Counted from the stretch's first letter, positions 16,240 to 25,992 are shown. The stretch: 64,000 nt of DNA from Hyphomicrobium sp. CS1GBMeth3 (GCF_900117455.1 NZ_FPHO01000003.1:2443730-2507729); one strand, 5' to 3'. Program-made: numbers and translations. The notes: generated by a model from the sequence alone, not told the origin.

Positions 16240-18525
16240 ATGACGTCATCAACTCTAACCCGCCCGGACGATATCGATCTCGGCGCGCTCTGGCAGGTGG
16301 CCGTCAGGAGCCTGCCGTGGCTCGCGCTGGTCGCGCTCGCGCTCGGGGCCGCGACCTACGCGGTGCTGGGGATGGTGGCGCCGCGCTACGTGTCGGAGAC
16401 GCAACTCGCCATCGAATCGAAGAGCAGCACCAACCCGTTCACCGATCCGTCTCGCGGCGCCGGCTCGGACAACGTCAGCGTCCGCATGGACCGCGAGGCG
16501 ATCAACACGCACGTCCGCGCGATGATGTCGACCGACCTCGGCGAGGCCATCGTCCGCGAGATGAAGCTCGCCGAGCGTGCCGAGTTCAACGGTGCGCTGG
16601 GTCCGACGGATCGCCTGACGGCCCTGCTGCGCCGGATCGGGATCGGCGTCCCGCGCGCCGGCGAGAGCCCCGAGGACCGTGCGCTCGACGCCTACTTCAA
16701 GCGGCTCGAGGTCTACTCGCCGAAGGAGAGCCGCTTTATCGGCATACGCTTCACCTCGATCGATCCCGAGCTGGCCGCCGCCGTCGCGAACCGCATCGCG
16801 GAGACCTATCGCGGGCACCTGGCGCGCCAGTCGCTGATCGAAACTGACGAGGTGCAGAAGGCCATCGAGCCGAAGATCGCCAAGCTCGCCGAAGAGGCAG
16901 CCGCCGCAGAAGCGACCGTCGAGAAGTTCCGGGGCGAGGCCAACATCTTCAAGGGCGGCCAGCAGACGGGCCTCAACGAGCAGCAGCTCGCCGAGCTCAA
17001 CGCCGAGCTGTCGCGCGTGACGGGAACGCGCAGCGAGGCTGAGGCGCGCGCCAAGCAGGCGCGCGAGATGCAGGCGCTGGGAAGCGCAGAGACATTGGCC
17101 GATGTGCAGCGCTCGCCGCTGATCCAGAGCCTCGTGCAAAGCCGTGTGCGCGTCGAGCGCCAGATCTCGGAGCTTTCGGCGGCGCTGCTGCCTGGCCATC
17201 CGCGCATGCGCCAGCTCGTGGCGGATCTCAAAGGCTTGAAGAGCCAGATCGACGCCGAGGTGGCAAAGATCGTCGACGGTCTTGCCAAGGAGGCCAAGGT
17301 CGCGGCGCTGCGCGAGGAGGCGATCCAGAAGAGCATCGCCGACATCAAAGCGCGCATCGTGACGGCCGGCCCCGAGGAGGCGCGGCTCCGCAGCCTCGAA
17401 GCCGATGCCCGCTCCAAGCGCGCCGAGCTGGACCGCTTGCGCGCCCAGTACGAGGCCAACCGCGTCCGCGCGGACGATGCCCGCACCATTCCGGCCGAGG
17501 CGCATATCGTCTCCGGCGCGAGGCCGTCGAGCACGCCGGTATTCCCAAAGAAGATGCAGACGGCGCTTCTGGTCGCCGTCGCGGCGTTGATGATCGGCTT
17601 TGCGCTCGTTGTGACACGCGGCTTGCTATCCGACGCCCACGTTGCCGGCAAGCCGGCTGGCCATCCTCCGCGCGGCGGCAATCGCGACAGGCGACGGCGC
17701 GATCGCGCCCAGCCCGTGCTTCCGGTTCCGGTGCCGCGGATTGCACCGCCAAAGGCGCCGCTCCCCATGACCGCCACCGCGAAAGTGGATCCGCCGCCAC
17801 GGCCCGTCGCGCCGCTCGAAGCCGCCAATGCCAATGCGGGTCCCGAGCAGCCAGCAGCAAAACACGCGGCCGGCTCCGTGCCGGAGATCGCGAGCCACGA
17901 GGCCATGGCAGCGCGCATCGGCGCCCTGCACAAGAGCGGCCAGACGGGAACGCGCACGCTGCTCACCGGCGCGGCCGACGTCTTCTCGCTCGCCAACGAG
18001 GCCGCCGATATTTGCCGCCGCCTGGCCGCCGACGGCGCGTCCGTGATCCTGGTCGATTGGAGCCTCAACGGCTCCGGCATCGCCGAGCCTTTGGGAGCGC
18101 CAGCCTGGCCGGGCTTTGCCGAGCTAATCGACGGCCGCGCCCGCTTCGAGGACGTCGTGCGCGCGCTCCACGACAGCGAGGTGCACCTCATACCGTGTGG
18201 GCGTGGTGTCGAGGACGCCGACGAACCGCTCGACAGCGATAGCTTGAACTTCCTGCTCGACGCGCTGGACGACGTCTACGAGCACATCGTCGTAGTCGCG
18301 CGGGCCGAGCCGGCGCACCGCCTGTTCGAGGCTATCCAGGGTCGCTTCGATTGCGGCATCACGCTCGTCATCGACGAGGCTCAGAGGGCACGCGTTCAGG
18401 AAGACGGCAACGGCTCGTTCCTCGGCTTCGACGTCGAAGGTATCGCGCTCTTTGCACTCGATCGGTGCGAGCGGGTGGCGCGCACACCGGCGCGTGGCCG
18501 TGGAAAGCTGGCCCGCGTCGGTTGA
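16240..18525 (+). CDS. Wzz/GumC-type polysaccharide co-polymerase fused to a degenerate tyrosine-kinase domain
   Basis: 761 residues from the ATG at 16240 (a GTG at 16201 is in frame). Layout: TM1 at ~25-47, Wzz domain, long coiled coil (~190-430), the P-rich pre-TM2 segment (ARPSSTPVFPKK), TM2, a basic/Pro-rich linker, then a C-terminal CpsD/BY-kinase-like fold. At the P-loop position, RTLLTGAADVFSLANEA has no GK(S/T). A Walker-A'-like VILVDWSLNG remains, and there is no C-terminal Tyr cluster. The kinase domain is therefore probably a pseudokinase. It should set chain length and couple synthesis to the Wza-like pore encoded divergently. Confidence 0.88.
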   Translation: MTSSTLTRPDDIDLGALWQVAVRSLPWLALVALALGAATYAVLGMVAPRYVSETQLAIESKSSTNPFTDPSRGAGSDNVSVRMDREAINTHVRAMMSTDLGEAIVREMKLAERAEFNGALGPTDRLTALLRRIGIGVPRAGESPEDRALDAYFKRLEVYSPKESRFIGIRFTSIDPELAAAVANRIAETYRGHLARQSLIETDEVQKAIEPKIAKLAEEAAAAEATVEKFRGEANIFKGGQQTGLNEQQLAELNAELSRVTGTRSEAEARAKQAREMQALGSAETLADVQRSPLIQSLVQSRVRVERQISELSAALLPGHPRMRQLVADLKGLKSQIDAEVAKIVDGLAKEAKVAALREEAIQKSIADIKARIVTAGPEEARLRSLEADARSKRAELDRLRAQYEANRVRADDARTIPAEAHIVSGARPSSTPVFPKKMQTALLVAVAALMIGFALVVTRGLLSDAHVAGKPAGHPPRGGNRDRRRRDRAQPVLPVPVPRIAPPKAPLPMTATAKVDPPPRPVAPLEAANANAGPEQPAAKHAAGSVPEIASHEAMAARIGALHKSGQTGTRTLLTGAADVFSLANEAADICRRLAADGASVILVDWSLNGSGIAEPLGAPAWPGFAELIDGRARFEDVVRALHDSEVHLIPCGRGVEDADEPLDSDSLNFLLDALDDVYEHIVVVARAEPAHRLFEAIQGRFDCGITLVIDEAQRARVQEDGNGSFLGFDVEGIALFALDRCERVARTPARGRGKLARVG

Positions 18526-18612
18526 CGGGCGAACGCGTCGGCGCGGGTTAACAGGATTTGAACGAACAGCCGCTTAGCTGATCTCGGGCAATCGCCGCGA
18601 TAGAGGGCCGAC

Positions 18613-19737
18613 ATGCGCCGCACCACCACCGCGCTGATGCAAAGCGCACTCTCGGCGTTTCACTATTCAGGACTTGCGGCGCTGCTGGCGCCGTTTGCGC
18701 GCGGCAAGGGCGTGATCTTCACGCTGCATAGCGTGCGCCCCGAGCCGCCACAGCCCTTTGAGCCCAACCGCATTCTGACGGTCACCCCGGCGTTTCTCGA
18801 AGTCGCCATCGAGACCGTCAGGCAGGCCGGCTACGACATCGTCTCGCTTGACGAAGCCGCCCGGCGCATGAAGAGCGGCACAGCGGAGCGTTCCTTCGCG
18901 TGCTTCACGTTCGACGACGGCTATCGCGACAACCGCGACTATGCCTATCCCGTCTTCAAGCGCCACGGCCTGCCGTTCGCCATCTATGTGCCGACCGCCT
19001 ACGCCGACGGAGAAGGCGAGCTGTGGTGGCTCGTTCTCGAGGCCGCGATCCGCAAGGCAAATGGGGTTCGTGTGTCTCTCGGCGGCAAAGAGCACACGCT
19101 TCCCGCTGCGTCGGTCGACGAGAAGTATCGCGCCTTCGAGCGCATCTACTGGTCACTGCGCTCGGGCCCTGAAGCCATGCTGCGCGCGACCGTGCACCAG
19201 ATCGCCGAAGATGCAGGTTATGACTCGTCCACCCTCTGCCGCGACCTGATCATGGACTGGGACGAGATCCGCGCGTTGGCCGCCGATCCGCTGGTCACCA
19301 TCGGCGCCCACACGCGTCGGCACTTTGCCGTCGCCAGGCTTCCGGAGGACGAAGCGCGGGCGGAGATCGCCGAAAGCGCCTCGCGCATCGAGCGCGAGCT
19401 CGGACGGCCCTGCCGCCACTTCAGCTTCCCGTACGGAGACGCTACGAGCGCCGGCCCGCGCGACTTCGCCATTGCGCGCACCTTGGGGCTCGAGACCGCG
19501 GTGACGACGCACAAGCACGTGCTTCGCGCCGACAGCCCCATGACCGGGCTTCCCCGTATTTCGCTCAACGGCGACTTCCAGAAGCCCCGCTACGTATCGG
19601 CTCTGATGACGGGCGTACCCTTCGCCCTGCGCGACGTCGCGCAGGCAGCACTGGCGCGCGTGCGGGGGCGCGGCGCGCCGCAAAGTACAGACGCGCCCGC
19701 AACAGGCGCTACGCGTCCGGACGCTGCATCCATTTGA
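18613..19737 (+). CDS. Polysaccharide deacetylase family protein (NodB homology)
   Basis: 374 residues. NodB motif 1 is TFDDGYRDN, with the metal-binding Asp-Asp pair; motif 2 is TIGAHTRRH (HxxxH-type metal ligands); later motifs are FSFPYGD and an RISLNGDF segment. It deacetylates N-acetylated sugars in a polysaccharide, using a divalent metal. Location after the Wzz-like gene suggests modification of the exported polymer. An N-terminal hydrophobic segment (FHYSGLAALLAPF) is weak as a signal peptide. Confidence 0.9.
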   Translation: MRRTTTALMQSALSAFHYSGLAALLAPFARGKGVIFTLHSVRPEPPQPFEPNRILTVTPAFLEVAIETVRQAGYDIVSLDEAARRMKSGTAERSFACFTFDDGYRDNRDYAYPVFKRHGLPFAIYVPTAYADGEGELWWLVLEAAIRKANGVRVSLGGKEHTLPAASVDEKYRAFERIYWSLRSGPEAMLRATVHQIAEDAGYDSSTLCRDLIMDWDEIRALAADPLVTIGAHTRRHFAVARLPEDEARAEIAESASRIERELGRPCRHFSFPYGDATSAGPRDFAIARTLGLETAVTTHKHVLRADSPMTGLPRISLNGDFQKPRYVSALMTGVPFALRDVAQAALARVRGRGAPQSTDAPATGATRPDAASI

Positions 19738-19915
19738 TCAGCCACATCGCCGGCAGCACCCAAAGCAGCCCCGCCAGTGGGAAATAGAGCAGCGGAGCAA
19801 CCGTGCTCTCGCTGACCTGCAGCGCGACCGCGACCAGCATCGCCGCCAGTGCATACACGGCGAGGAAGACGAGCAGCGCGATGGCGCCGACGAGCTTGCG
19901 CGTGCGAAGGGTCAT
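19709..19915 (-). CDS. DUF2842 small membrane protein
   Basis: 68 residues from the ATG at 19915: MTLRTRKLVGAIALLVFLAVYALAAM followed by a second helix ending PAMWLIKWMQRPD. This matches DUF2842, a two-helix inner-membrane family almost confined to Alphaproteobacteria, of unknown function. The upstream in-frame ATG (19957) would add residues not seen in the family. Its last 29 bases overlap the 3' end of the convergent deacetylase gene. Confidence 0.88.
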   Translation of the reverse strand: MTLRTRKLVGAIALLVFLAVYALAAMLVAVALQVSESTVAPLLYFPLAGLLWVLPAMWLIKWMQRPDA

Positions 19916-20050
19916 GGGTCGCTCGAATTCACGTTTGTTTCCAGCGCCTTGGACCATGGCCCCGGATAAAGATCCAGCGCCCGATCATCGCATTGATCGA
20001 GGCGCCGCTTGGCCCTATCACACCTGGGCAGGAGACAGGGAAAAAAGCGC

Positions 20051-21115
20051 ATGGCCTCGATCGAGACGATGAACGGCAAGGCGGACGCTGCCGCAGCCCC
20101 GCGCGACCGCGCCGTGCAGCTTTGGCTCTGGTTCGTGGCCGCCCTCGTGCTCGCGATGATCACCGTCGGCGGCGCGACGCGGCTCACCGATTCCGGCCTC
20201 TCGATCACCGAGTGGAAGCCCATCCTCGGTGCCATCCCGCCGCTCACCGAGGCGCACTGGCTCGATGCGTTCCACAAGTACAAGGAGATCCCCGAGTATC
20301 ATCTCGTCAACAAGGGTATGTCGCTCGAGGAGTTCAAATTCATCTATTGGTGGGAGTGGGGCCATCGCTTCCTCGGCCGCATCATAGGCCTCGCGTTCGC
20401 GATCCCGCTTGCCGTCTTCTGGTACACGGGCGCGCTCCGTCGCGGATACCCGGTGAAGCTTCTTGGCGTGCTTGCGCTCGGCGGACTGCAGGGCTTCATC
20501 GGCTGGTACATGGTGAAGTCCGGGCTCGTCGACCGCGTCGACGTCAGCCAGTATCGCCTCGCGCTGCATCTGACGGTGGCGTTCTTGATCTTGGCGCTCG
20601 TCGTCTGGCTGGCGTTCGAATTGGGAAGGCCGCAGCGGCAGAGCGTCGCCGCCGGCGGCAAGCTGAAATCTTTGCCGGTTCTGATCGTAGCCGCGTTCTT
20701 CGTGCAGGTCGTGATCGGCGCCTTCGTCGCCAGCCTCAAGGGCGGGCTCGTCCACAACACGTGGCCGTCGATGAACGGCGTTTTCATTCCGGACGATCTC
20801 TGGGCCATCGAGCCATGGCACCACAACCCGTTCGAGAACCCGGTGATGGCACAGTTCAACCACCGACTAATCGCCTACGCGATCTTCGCATTGGCGGCGA
20901 TCGAAGCTTGGCGCGCGTTTGCCTCGCGTGCCAGGCAGGAGGTGCGCGTGTCAGCTGGGCTGCTGCTGGCCGGCGTGATCGGCCAGGCGGCGCTTGGCAT
21001 CTGGACGCTGCTCGAGGCGGTGCCGATCGGCCTCGGCATCGCGCATCAGTCCTGCGCCGCAATTCTCTTGATCCTGGCCGTACGGCATGTGCACGTCACG
21101 GCGCGGCACGCCTAA
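20051..21115 (+). CDS. ctaA: Heme A synthase (Cox15/CtaA type 2)
   Basis: 354-residue, eight-helix inner-membrane protein that hydroxylates the C8 methyl of heme O to give heme A for aa3 oxidases. Typical motifs: GGATRLTDSGLSITEWKPI, the heme-ligand histidines in WWEWGHRFLGR and FNHRLIAY, WYMVKSGL, and IAHQSCA with the last histidine. The alphaproteobacterial Cox15 form lacks the Cys pairs of Bacillus CtaA. The start at 20051 follows CAGGAGACAGGG. Confidence 0.96.
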   Translation: MASIETMNGKADAAAAPRDRAVQLWLWFVAALVLAMITVGGATRLTDSGLSITEWKPILGAIPPLTEAHWLDAFHKYKEIPEYHLVNKGMSLEEFKFIYWWEWGHRFLGRIIGLAFAIPLAVFWYTGALRRGYPVKLLGVLALGGLQGFIGWYMVKSGLVDRVDVSQYRLALHLTVAFLILALVVWLAFELGRPQRQSVAAGGKLKSLPVLIVAAFFVQVVIGAFVASLKGGLVHNTWPSMNGVFIPDDLWAIEPWHHNPFENPVMAQFNHRLIAYAIFALAAIEAWRAFASRARQEVRVSAGLLLAGVIGQAALGIWTLLEAVPIGLGIAHQSCAAILLILAVRHVHVTARHA

Positions 21116-21124
21116 CGACGCCGC

Positions 21125-21247
21125 TCACGGGTCTCGATCGGATTTGTTGTCATCACGGCGGCGCGGCTTGCCGAAATGCACGTTGGACGCCACCACTGCA
21201 ATCGCGAAGGCGCCGCCGATCAGGATGATGAGTGCGAGCACATCCAT
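21125..21247 (-). CDS. 40-residue single-helix membrane protein
   Basis: MDVLALIILIGGAFAIAVVASN is one clear transmembrane helix, followed by a charged cytoplasmic tail (HFGKPRRRDDNKSDRDP). GGAGG lies about nine bases before the ATG at 21247, which is good support for translation. It starts 76 bases after the argC stop on the same strand and may be part of that operon. No family recognised; small helix-plus-charged-tail proteins often bind larger membrane complexes. Confidence 0.6.
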   Translation of the reverse strand: MDVLALIILIGGAFAIAVVASNVHFGKPRRRDDNKSDRDP

Positions 21248-21323
21248 TGGGAGATCCTCCGGCTCCTTGGCCAGGATCGTCGCTTCGCGATGGCGGCGCT
21301 GTTCCCTACGTTACAGCGCCGCC

Positions 21324-22274
21324 TCAAAGGCGCAGCATCAGCTTGAGGTTCTGAACCGCGGCTCCGGCCGCGCCCTTGCCGAGGTTGTCGAGCCGCGCGA
21401 CCAGCACCGCCTGGCCTAGCGCGTCGTTGGCGAAGACGTAGATCTCGAGCTTGTCGGTGCCGTTGAGTGCCAGCGCGTCGAGCCGCCCGTTGAGCTTCTG
21501 GGCCTCCGCAGCCGGCACCACGCGCACCAGCGCCGCGCCGCTGTAGTGCACCTCCAGCGCGTCCTGGATGTCTTGCCCTGACGGCACTCCCGGTAGCGCA
21601 TCGAGATGCAGCGGAACGCTGACCAGCATGCCCTGACGGAAGTTGCCGACGGACGGCACGAAGATCGGGCGCCGCGAGAGCCCGCTGTAACGCTGTAACT
21701 CGGGGAGGTGCTTGTGCGCGAGGCCGAGGCCGTAAAGCTCGAAGTCCGGCGCCGAGTGCGCGACCTCGTAGCTTTCGATCATGGACTTGCCGCCGCCCGA
21801 GTAGCCCGAGACGGCATTGACGGTAATCGGAAAATCCCGCGGCACGAGGCCGGCGTCGACCAGCGGCCGGATAAGCGCGATGCCGCCCGTTGGGTAGCAT
21901 CCTGGATTGGCGACGCGCTGTGCGGAGCGGATGGCGTCGGCCTGCGTCGCGTCGAGCTCGGCGAAGCCGTAGACCCAGTCGTCCGCAACGCGATGCGCGG
22001 TCGAGGCGTCGATGATCCGCGGCGCTCGGTTGCCGAGATCGTCGGCAATGGCGACGGCTTCTTCGGCCGCAGCATCCGGCAGGCAGAGAACGACGAGATC
22101 GACTTCGGCCATCAGCGCGCGCCGTGCCTCTGGATCCTTGCGCTTCTCTGCTGCGATGCTGGCAACGGTGACGCTCGGCTCAGCAGCCAACCGCTCGCGG
22201 ATCTCGAGGCCGGTCGTGCCGGCCTCGCCGTCGATGAAGACGCGCGCTCCAGAAGTTGAGAGCTTCTCGCTCAT
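21324..22274 (-). CDS. argC: N-acetyl-gamma-glutamyl-phosphate reductase
   Basis: 316 residues. NADPH-dependent reduction of N-acetylglutamyl phosphate, third step of arginine synthesis. N-terminal Rossmann segment [18 protein letters not shown] and catalytic cysteine in NPGCYPTG; the short form (type 2 argC). The ATG at 22274 overlaps the TerC stop (ATGA), so it is translationally coupled to TerC. An in-frame start at 22325 would intrude into TerC. Confidence 0.95.
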   Translation of the reverse strand: MSEKLSTSGARVFIDGEAGTTGLEIRERLAAEPSVTVASIAAEKRKDPEARRALMAEVDLVVLCLPDAAAEEAVAIADDLGNRAPRIIDASTAHRVADDWVYGFAELDATQADAIRSAQRVANPGCYPTGGIALIRPLVDAGLVPRDFPITVNAVSGYSGGGKSMIESYEVAHSAPDFELYGLGLAHKHLPELQRYSGLSRRPIFVPSVGNFRQGMLVSVPLHLDALPGVPSGQDIQDALEVHYSGAALVRVVPAAEAQKLNGRLDALALNGTDKLEIYVFANDALGQAVLVARLDNLGKGAAGAAVQNLKLMLRL

Positions 22275-22981
22275 CCTCCAGTTCCGCCAGGTCCAAGGCC
22301 GAGCCGGTGCAGCACAGCCTGCCACAGTGTCTCCGAGCAGCCGATATTATAGGTGGCGCAAGTGATCTTGTGGCTGTCGGTGTAGATCATGTCGAGCGCC
22401 ACCCACAGGATGATAAGGAGGCCGAGCCAAGCGATCCAGGGGTACTTGGCGAGCAACTTCGCGATGTACGTCGAGGCCACCGCCATGAGGATGATGGCCA
22501 GGCCGAGGCCGATGATGAGAACCGGCAGCGGCTCCTGCGCACCCTGCGCAACGCCTGCAACAGCGAGGACGTTGTCGAGCGACATCGACACGTCGGCGAG
22601 AATGATGGTCCAGAGCGCGCTCCAGAAGCTGACCTCGCCCGGATGCCTCTCGCCGGAGGCCACCTTCGCTTCCACGTCGTCGATCGAATGTTCGCTGCCG
22701 TCGACGATCTGGCGATACATCTTCCAGGCAACGAAGAGGAGCAAAAGACCGCCCGCGAGCGTGAGGCCGATGATCTGCAGGAGCTGAACCGCGACGCCCG
22801 AGAACAGCACGCGCAGGACGACAGCGCCGGCGATGCCCCAGAAGATGACCTTCGCCCTGAGGTTTGGTGCGACACGCGAAGCCGCCATCCCGACGACGAT
22901 GGCGTTGTCGCCGGCGAGGGTGAGATCGATAATGATGATATTGACGAGCTCGACCGCGTGATCCGATATCCACTGAAGCAT
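22271..22981 (-). CDS. TerC family integral membrane protein
   Basis: 236 residues, about seven transmembrane helices. The TerC core shows acidic residues inside helices: [15 protein letters not shown] and [15 protein letters not shown]. The family includes Mn2+ exporters and tellurite-resistance proteins, which help metallate exported enzymes. The stop overlaps the argC start. Metal specificity cannot be read from sequence. Confidence 0.92.
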   Translation of the reverse strand: MLQWISDHAVELVNIIIIDLTLAGDNAIVVGMAASRVAPNLRAKVIFWGIAGAVVLRVLFSGVAVQLLQIIGLTLAGGLLLLFVAWKMYRQIVDGSEHSIDDVEAKVASGERHPGEVSFWSALWTIILADVSMSLDNVLAVAGVAQGAQEPLPVLIIGLGLAIILMAVASTYIAKLLAKYPWIAWLGLLIILWVALDMIYTDSHKITCATYNIGCSETLWQAVLHRLGLGPGGTGG

Positions 22982-23065
22982 CGTTTGAATGTTTCCCAGC
23001 CAAGCGCGTCCTGAACAAACGTGCCATTAGGTGAGGCGTTGCACCTTCGTCAAGGTCCGCCTTAG

Positions 23066-23095
23066 CAAAACAGCCCGCCTTAGGGGGCGGGCTGT
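23066..23095 (-). terminator. Rho-independent terminator after rpsI
   Basis: On the minus strand ACAGCCCGCC, loop, GGCGGGCTGT then TTTT. The stem is 10 bp and perfect. It closes the rplM-rpsI transcript. Confidence 0.9.
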
Positions 23096-23125
23096 AGGTA
23101 TTTTGGCAAAAAGGGTCGCGCCGGA

Positions 23126-23602
23126 TTAGCGCTTCGAGAACTGGAAGCTGCGGCGAGCCTTCATACGTCCGTATTTCTTACGCTCGACGGTACGGCTGTC
23201 CCGCGTCAGGAAGCCGCCCTTCTTGAGCACGCCACGCAGCTCGGGCTCGTAATAAGTGAGCGCCTTCGAGATGCCGTGGCGAACCGCGCCGGCCTGGCCC
23301 GAGAGACCACCGCCTGCCACCGTCACGATAATGTCGAACTGACTGGCGCGGTTGGCCGCTGCGAGCGGCTGCTGAAGCAGCATCTGCAGCACAGGGCGTG
23401 CAAAGTACTGCTTGAAGTCCTTCTTGTTGACCGTGATCTGTCCGCGGCCGGGCTTGATCCAGACGCGCGCAACGGCGTCCTTGCGCTTGCCCGTAGCATA
23501 GGCGCGGCCGAGGCTATCAAGCTTCTGCACGTGCACCGGAGCCTCCGGGGCAGCGTCCTTGAGGGCGCCGAGATCGTCGAGCGACTTGGTTTCCTGTGCC
23601 AT
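23126..23602 (-). CDS. rpsI: 30S ribosomal protein S9
   Basis: 158 residues. The conserved core runs from [18 protein letters not shown] to the C-terminal [11 protein letters not shown] tail that reaches the P-site tRNA. The N-terminal ~30 residues are the usual alphaproteobacterial extension. It follows rplM by five bases, the standard L13-S9 operon. Confidence 0.98.
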   Translation of the reverse strand: MAQETKSLDDLGALKDAAPEAPVHVQKLDSLGRAYATGKRKDAVARVWIKPGRGQITVNKKDFKQYFARPVLQMLLQQPLAAANRASQFDIIVTVAGGGLSGQAGAVRHGISKALTYYEPELRGVLKKGGFLTRDSRTVERKKYGRMKARRSFQFSKR

Positions 23603-23607
23603 GAGTA

Positions 23608-24069
23608 TCAGGCCCTCGCGTTCTTGCGATTGAGCTTCGCGATGTCGAGCGCAACCGGCGTCTGCGCGGCGTGCGGATGCTCGGCACCCTTGTAGATCTT
23701 GAGATTGCGCATCAGCTTGCGCTGCAGCGGCCCGCGCCGCAGCATGCGCTCGACGGCAAGCTCGATGACGCGCTCGGGGAAGCGGCCGTCCAGGATCCGC
23801 TTCGGCGTCGTCTCCTTGATGCCGCCGGGATAACCCGTGTGGCGATAGTAGACCTTGTCATCGCGCTTGTTGCCGGTGAAGACGACCTTTTCGGCGTTGA
23901 CGACAATGACGTTGTCGCCGCAATCGACATGCGGCGTGTAGATCGGTTTGTGCTTGCCCTTGAGGCGTGTGGCGATGAGAGCCGCGAGGCGGCCGACGAC
24001 GAGGCCCTCGGCGTCGATCAGCACCCACTTCTTCTCAACCTCGCCGGGCTTTGCGACGAAAGTCTTCAT
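23608..24069 (-). CDS. rplM: 50S ribosomal protein L13
   Basis: 153 residues with family motifs [32 protein letters not shown] and [20 protein letters not shown]. An early assembly protein of the large subunit. Transcribed first in the operon; the AT-rich stretch about 110 bases upstream may carry its promoter. Confidence 0.98.
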   Translation of the reverse strand: MKTFVAKPGEVEKKWVLIDAEGLVVGRLAALIATRLKGKHKPIYTPHVDCGDNVIVVNAEKVVFTGNKRDDKVYYRHTGYPGGIKETTPKRILDGRFPERVIELAVERMLRRGPLQRKLMRNLKIYKGAEHPHAAQTPVALDIAKLNRKNARA

Positions 24070-24177
24070 GGCGGGAAGCGCTCCTGCCTGGAGTTGGACT
24101 GAGGCAGCGGGCGTCAGATGCCGCCGCTGTTTGTGAGATGCGGTGTCTACGCGACGCTTGGATGGGCGTCAATTGCC

Positions 24178-24262
24178 GATAGAAAATAAATAACACAATT
24201 AAAACATATGGTTACCATATAAGGTATTATAAAACCACATATATGGTATTAAAATACCACAA
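24178..24262. promoter_or_regulatory. AT-rich intergenic segment with nested inverted repeats
   Basis: About 85 bases of roughly 25% GC inside a GC-rich genome, between the divergent rplM and an exported-protein gene. It holds ATATGG-TTA-CCATAT (24206-24220) and TGGTAT-TAAA-ATACCA (24244-24259), with related GGTATTATAAAACC between. The repeated GGTAT/ATACC core suggests a protein-binding region or promoter upstream element rather than coding DNA. Confidence 0.5.
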
Positions 24263-24504
24263 TAAATCGAAGCCTTGCCCTCTCATCCGGCTTAACCAAG
24301 GTTGCGGCAGGTGCCATGCCGGTGTAGCCCATAGCTCCGAGACGTACAGCCGCGCGTTGCGCGCACTTTTTGGCCGCATCGCGACGGAAACATGGGGCGG
24401 GATCAGTTCTTAGATCCGTCTCACTTGTGAATTTAAGTCGGGATTCGCGACGCGCCGGGAAGCAACGCATCGCCATGAGATCCAACGAGGGGAGGTTACG
24501 CTCG

Positions 24505-25080
24505 ATGAAACTGTTTCTTTCGCGCTTTAGGTCGGTGGCATTGGTACTCGGCTTAAGCGCGGGCGTGGCCTGCGCGGGAGCCCTGGGCGCGGCCGCTCAG
24601 GAGTTCAAGCAGATCGAGCTCAACGACAAGCTGGTGACGTCGTTCATTGCCGCGCAGAAGGATTTTGCGCCGTTGGCAAGCAAGCTGATCGAAGGCGGCG
24701 ACCAGCCCGACGCGGCTCTCACCAAGGAGCTGGACGAGATCGCCAGGAAGCACAGCTTCGCGAGCTTCGACGAGTTCGAGGACGTAGGCGCCAACATCAC
24801 TCTGATCCTCGACGGCCTCGACCGCTCCTCGGGAGAGTTCACAGACCCCATCGAGAAAATGAAAAAGGAGCTCGAGGACATCAAAGCCGATGACTCGATC
24901 CCCGCCGAGGACAAGAAGCTCGCCGTCGATGACCTGACTCAGGAGATCGCGGCATCGCAGCCCCTGCAGCACAAGGGCAACATCGACGTCGTGAAGAAGC
25001 ACATCGCCGAGATCGAGGCGCTCATTCCCGAGGAGACCGGTGAGAGTGGTCCCGAAGGGGATGAAGCGCCCGCGCCGTGA
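24505..25080 (+). CDS. Exported protein of unknown function
   Basis: 191 residues. Sec signal peptide MKLFLSRFRSVALVLGLSAGVACAGALGAAA, then an all-helical, acidic mature domain with ELNDKLVTSFIAAQKDFAP and a C-terminal Pro/Glu tail. GGAGG lies ten bases before the ATG. The pattern resembles short periplasmic proteins of Hyphomicrobiales without assigned function. The stop overlaps the GTG of the following hydratase gene, so they are probably coupled. Confidence 0.75.
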   Translation: MKLFLSRFRSVALVLGLSAGVACAGALGAAAQEFKQIELNDKLVTSFIAAQKDFAPLASKLIEGGDQPDAALTKELDEIARKHSFASFDEFEDVGANITLILDGLDRSSGEFTDPIEKMKKELEDIKADDSIPAEDKKLAVDDLTQEIAASQPLQHKGNIDVVKKHIAEIEALIPEETGESGPEGDEAPAP

Positions 25081-25991
25081 CCGGCCGGGAGACACAGCAC
25101 GCTGCCGGGGTGAAAGCCTCGGAAGGTCAGACCGGGTCTGCGGATACTCCGCAGGCCCGTGTTGCTGAAGGACGTGTCGCAGATAGACACGTCGCGGACG
25201 GGGAGCCCGTGCAGATCGCGCGCCCCGAGCCCGGTGTGGCGGTCGTAACGCTCGACGCGCCGGCAACCCGCAACAGCCTGTCGCGCCGCACGATCGCTCT
25301 GCTCGACGACACGGTCCGGGCCTTGTCCGACGATAAGGGCGTCGCAGCCATCGTGCTTGCAGCGACCGGTCCCGTGTTCTCGGCGGGGCATGATCTCAAG
25401 GAGCTTGAGCGCCACCGCGCCGATCCAGACGGCGGGCGCGCGTTCTACGAAGAGACGATGCAGGCCTGCGCAAAGCTGATGCAGTCCATCGTCGGAAGCC
25501 CGAAGCCGGTGATTGCCGCCGTACAAGGCGTCGCCACTGCGGCCGGCTGTCAACTCGTTGCCACCTGCGATCTCGCCGTCGCCGCGAACACGGCCACGTT
25601 CGCAACGCCAGGCGTCAACATCGGTCTCTTTTGCTCGACGCCCATGGTCGCGCTAGCGCGCAACGTGCCGCGCAAGCGCGCTATGGAGATGCTGCTGCTC
25701 GGCGAGATGCTGTCCGCCGAAGAAGCGGAGCGCTACGGATTGATCAATCGTGTCGTGCAGCCGGAACGCGTGCACGACGAGGCGCTCGCCATTGCCCGTA
25801 TCATCGCTGCCAAGTCGCCGTTGACGGTCGCGATCGGCAAGGAAGCCTTCTATCGCCAGATCGAGCAGCCACTCGCCGATGCATACGCCTACGCCGCCGC
25901 CGTGATGGTCGAAAACATGATGGCGCGCGACGCAGCCGAAGGAATAGGCGCCTTCCTCGAAAAGCGCGATCCCACCTGGAAAGGGTGCTGA
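25077..25991 (+). CDS. Enoyl-CoA hydratase/isomerase family protein
   Basis: 304 residues with a crotonase fold. Oxyanion-hole segments GPVFSAGHDLKEL and IAAVQGVATAAGCQLVATCD; the position usually held by the second catalytic Glu is occupied in ATFATPGVNIGLF. The GTG at 25077 overlaps the preceding stop; about 45 N-terminal residues before QIARPEPGVAVVTLDAP are extra, so a later start (GTG near 25209) is possible. Role probably in beta-oxidation of short or modified acyl-CoA. Next gene starts one base after its stop. Confidence 0.88.
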   Translation: MTGRETQHAAGVKASEGQTGSADTPQARVAEGRVADRHVADGEPVQIARPEPGVAVVTLDAPATRNSLSRRTIALLDDTVRALSDDKGVAAIVLAATGPVFSAGHDLKELERHRADPDGGRAFYEETMQACAKLMQSIVGSPKPVIAAVQGVATAAGCQLVATCDLAVAANTATFATPGVNIGLFCSTPMVALARNVPRKRAMEMLLLGEMLSAEEAERYGLINRVVQPERVHDEALAIARIIAAKSPLTVAIGKEAFYRQIEQPLADAYAYAAAVMVENMMARDAAEGIGAFLEKRDPTWKGC

Positions 25992-25992
25992 T

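Noticed and set aside
19849..21228. A 459-codon frame overlapping ctaA in another frame
   Set aside because: ctaA has all family motifs; the alternative is Arg-rich and featureless.
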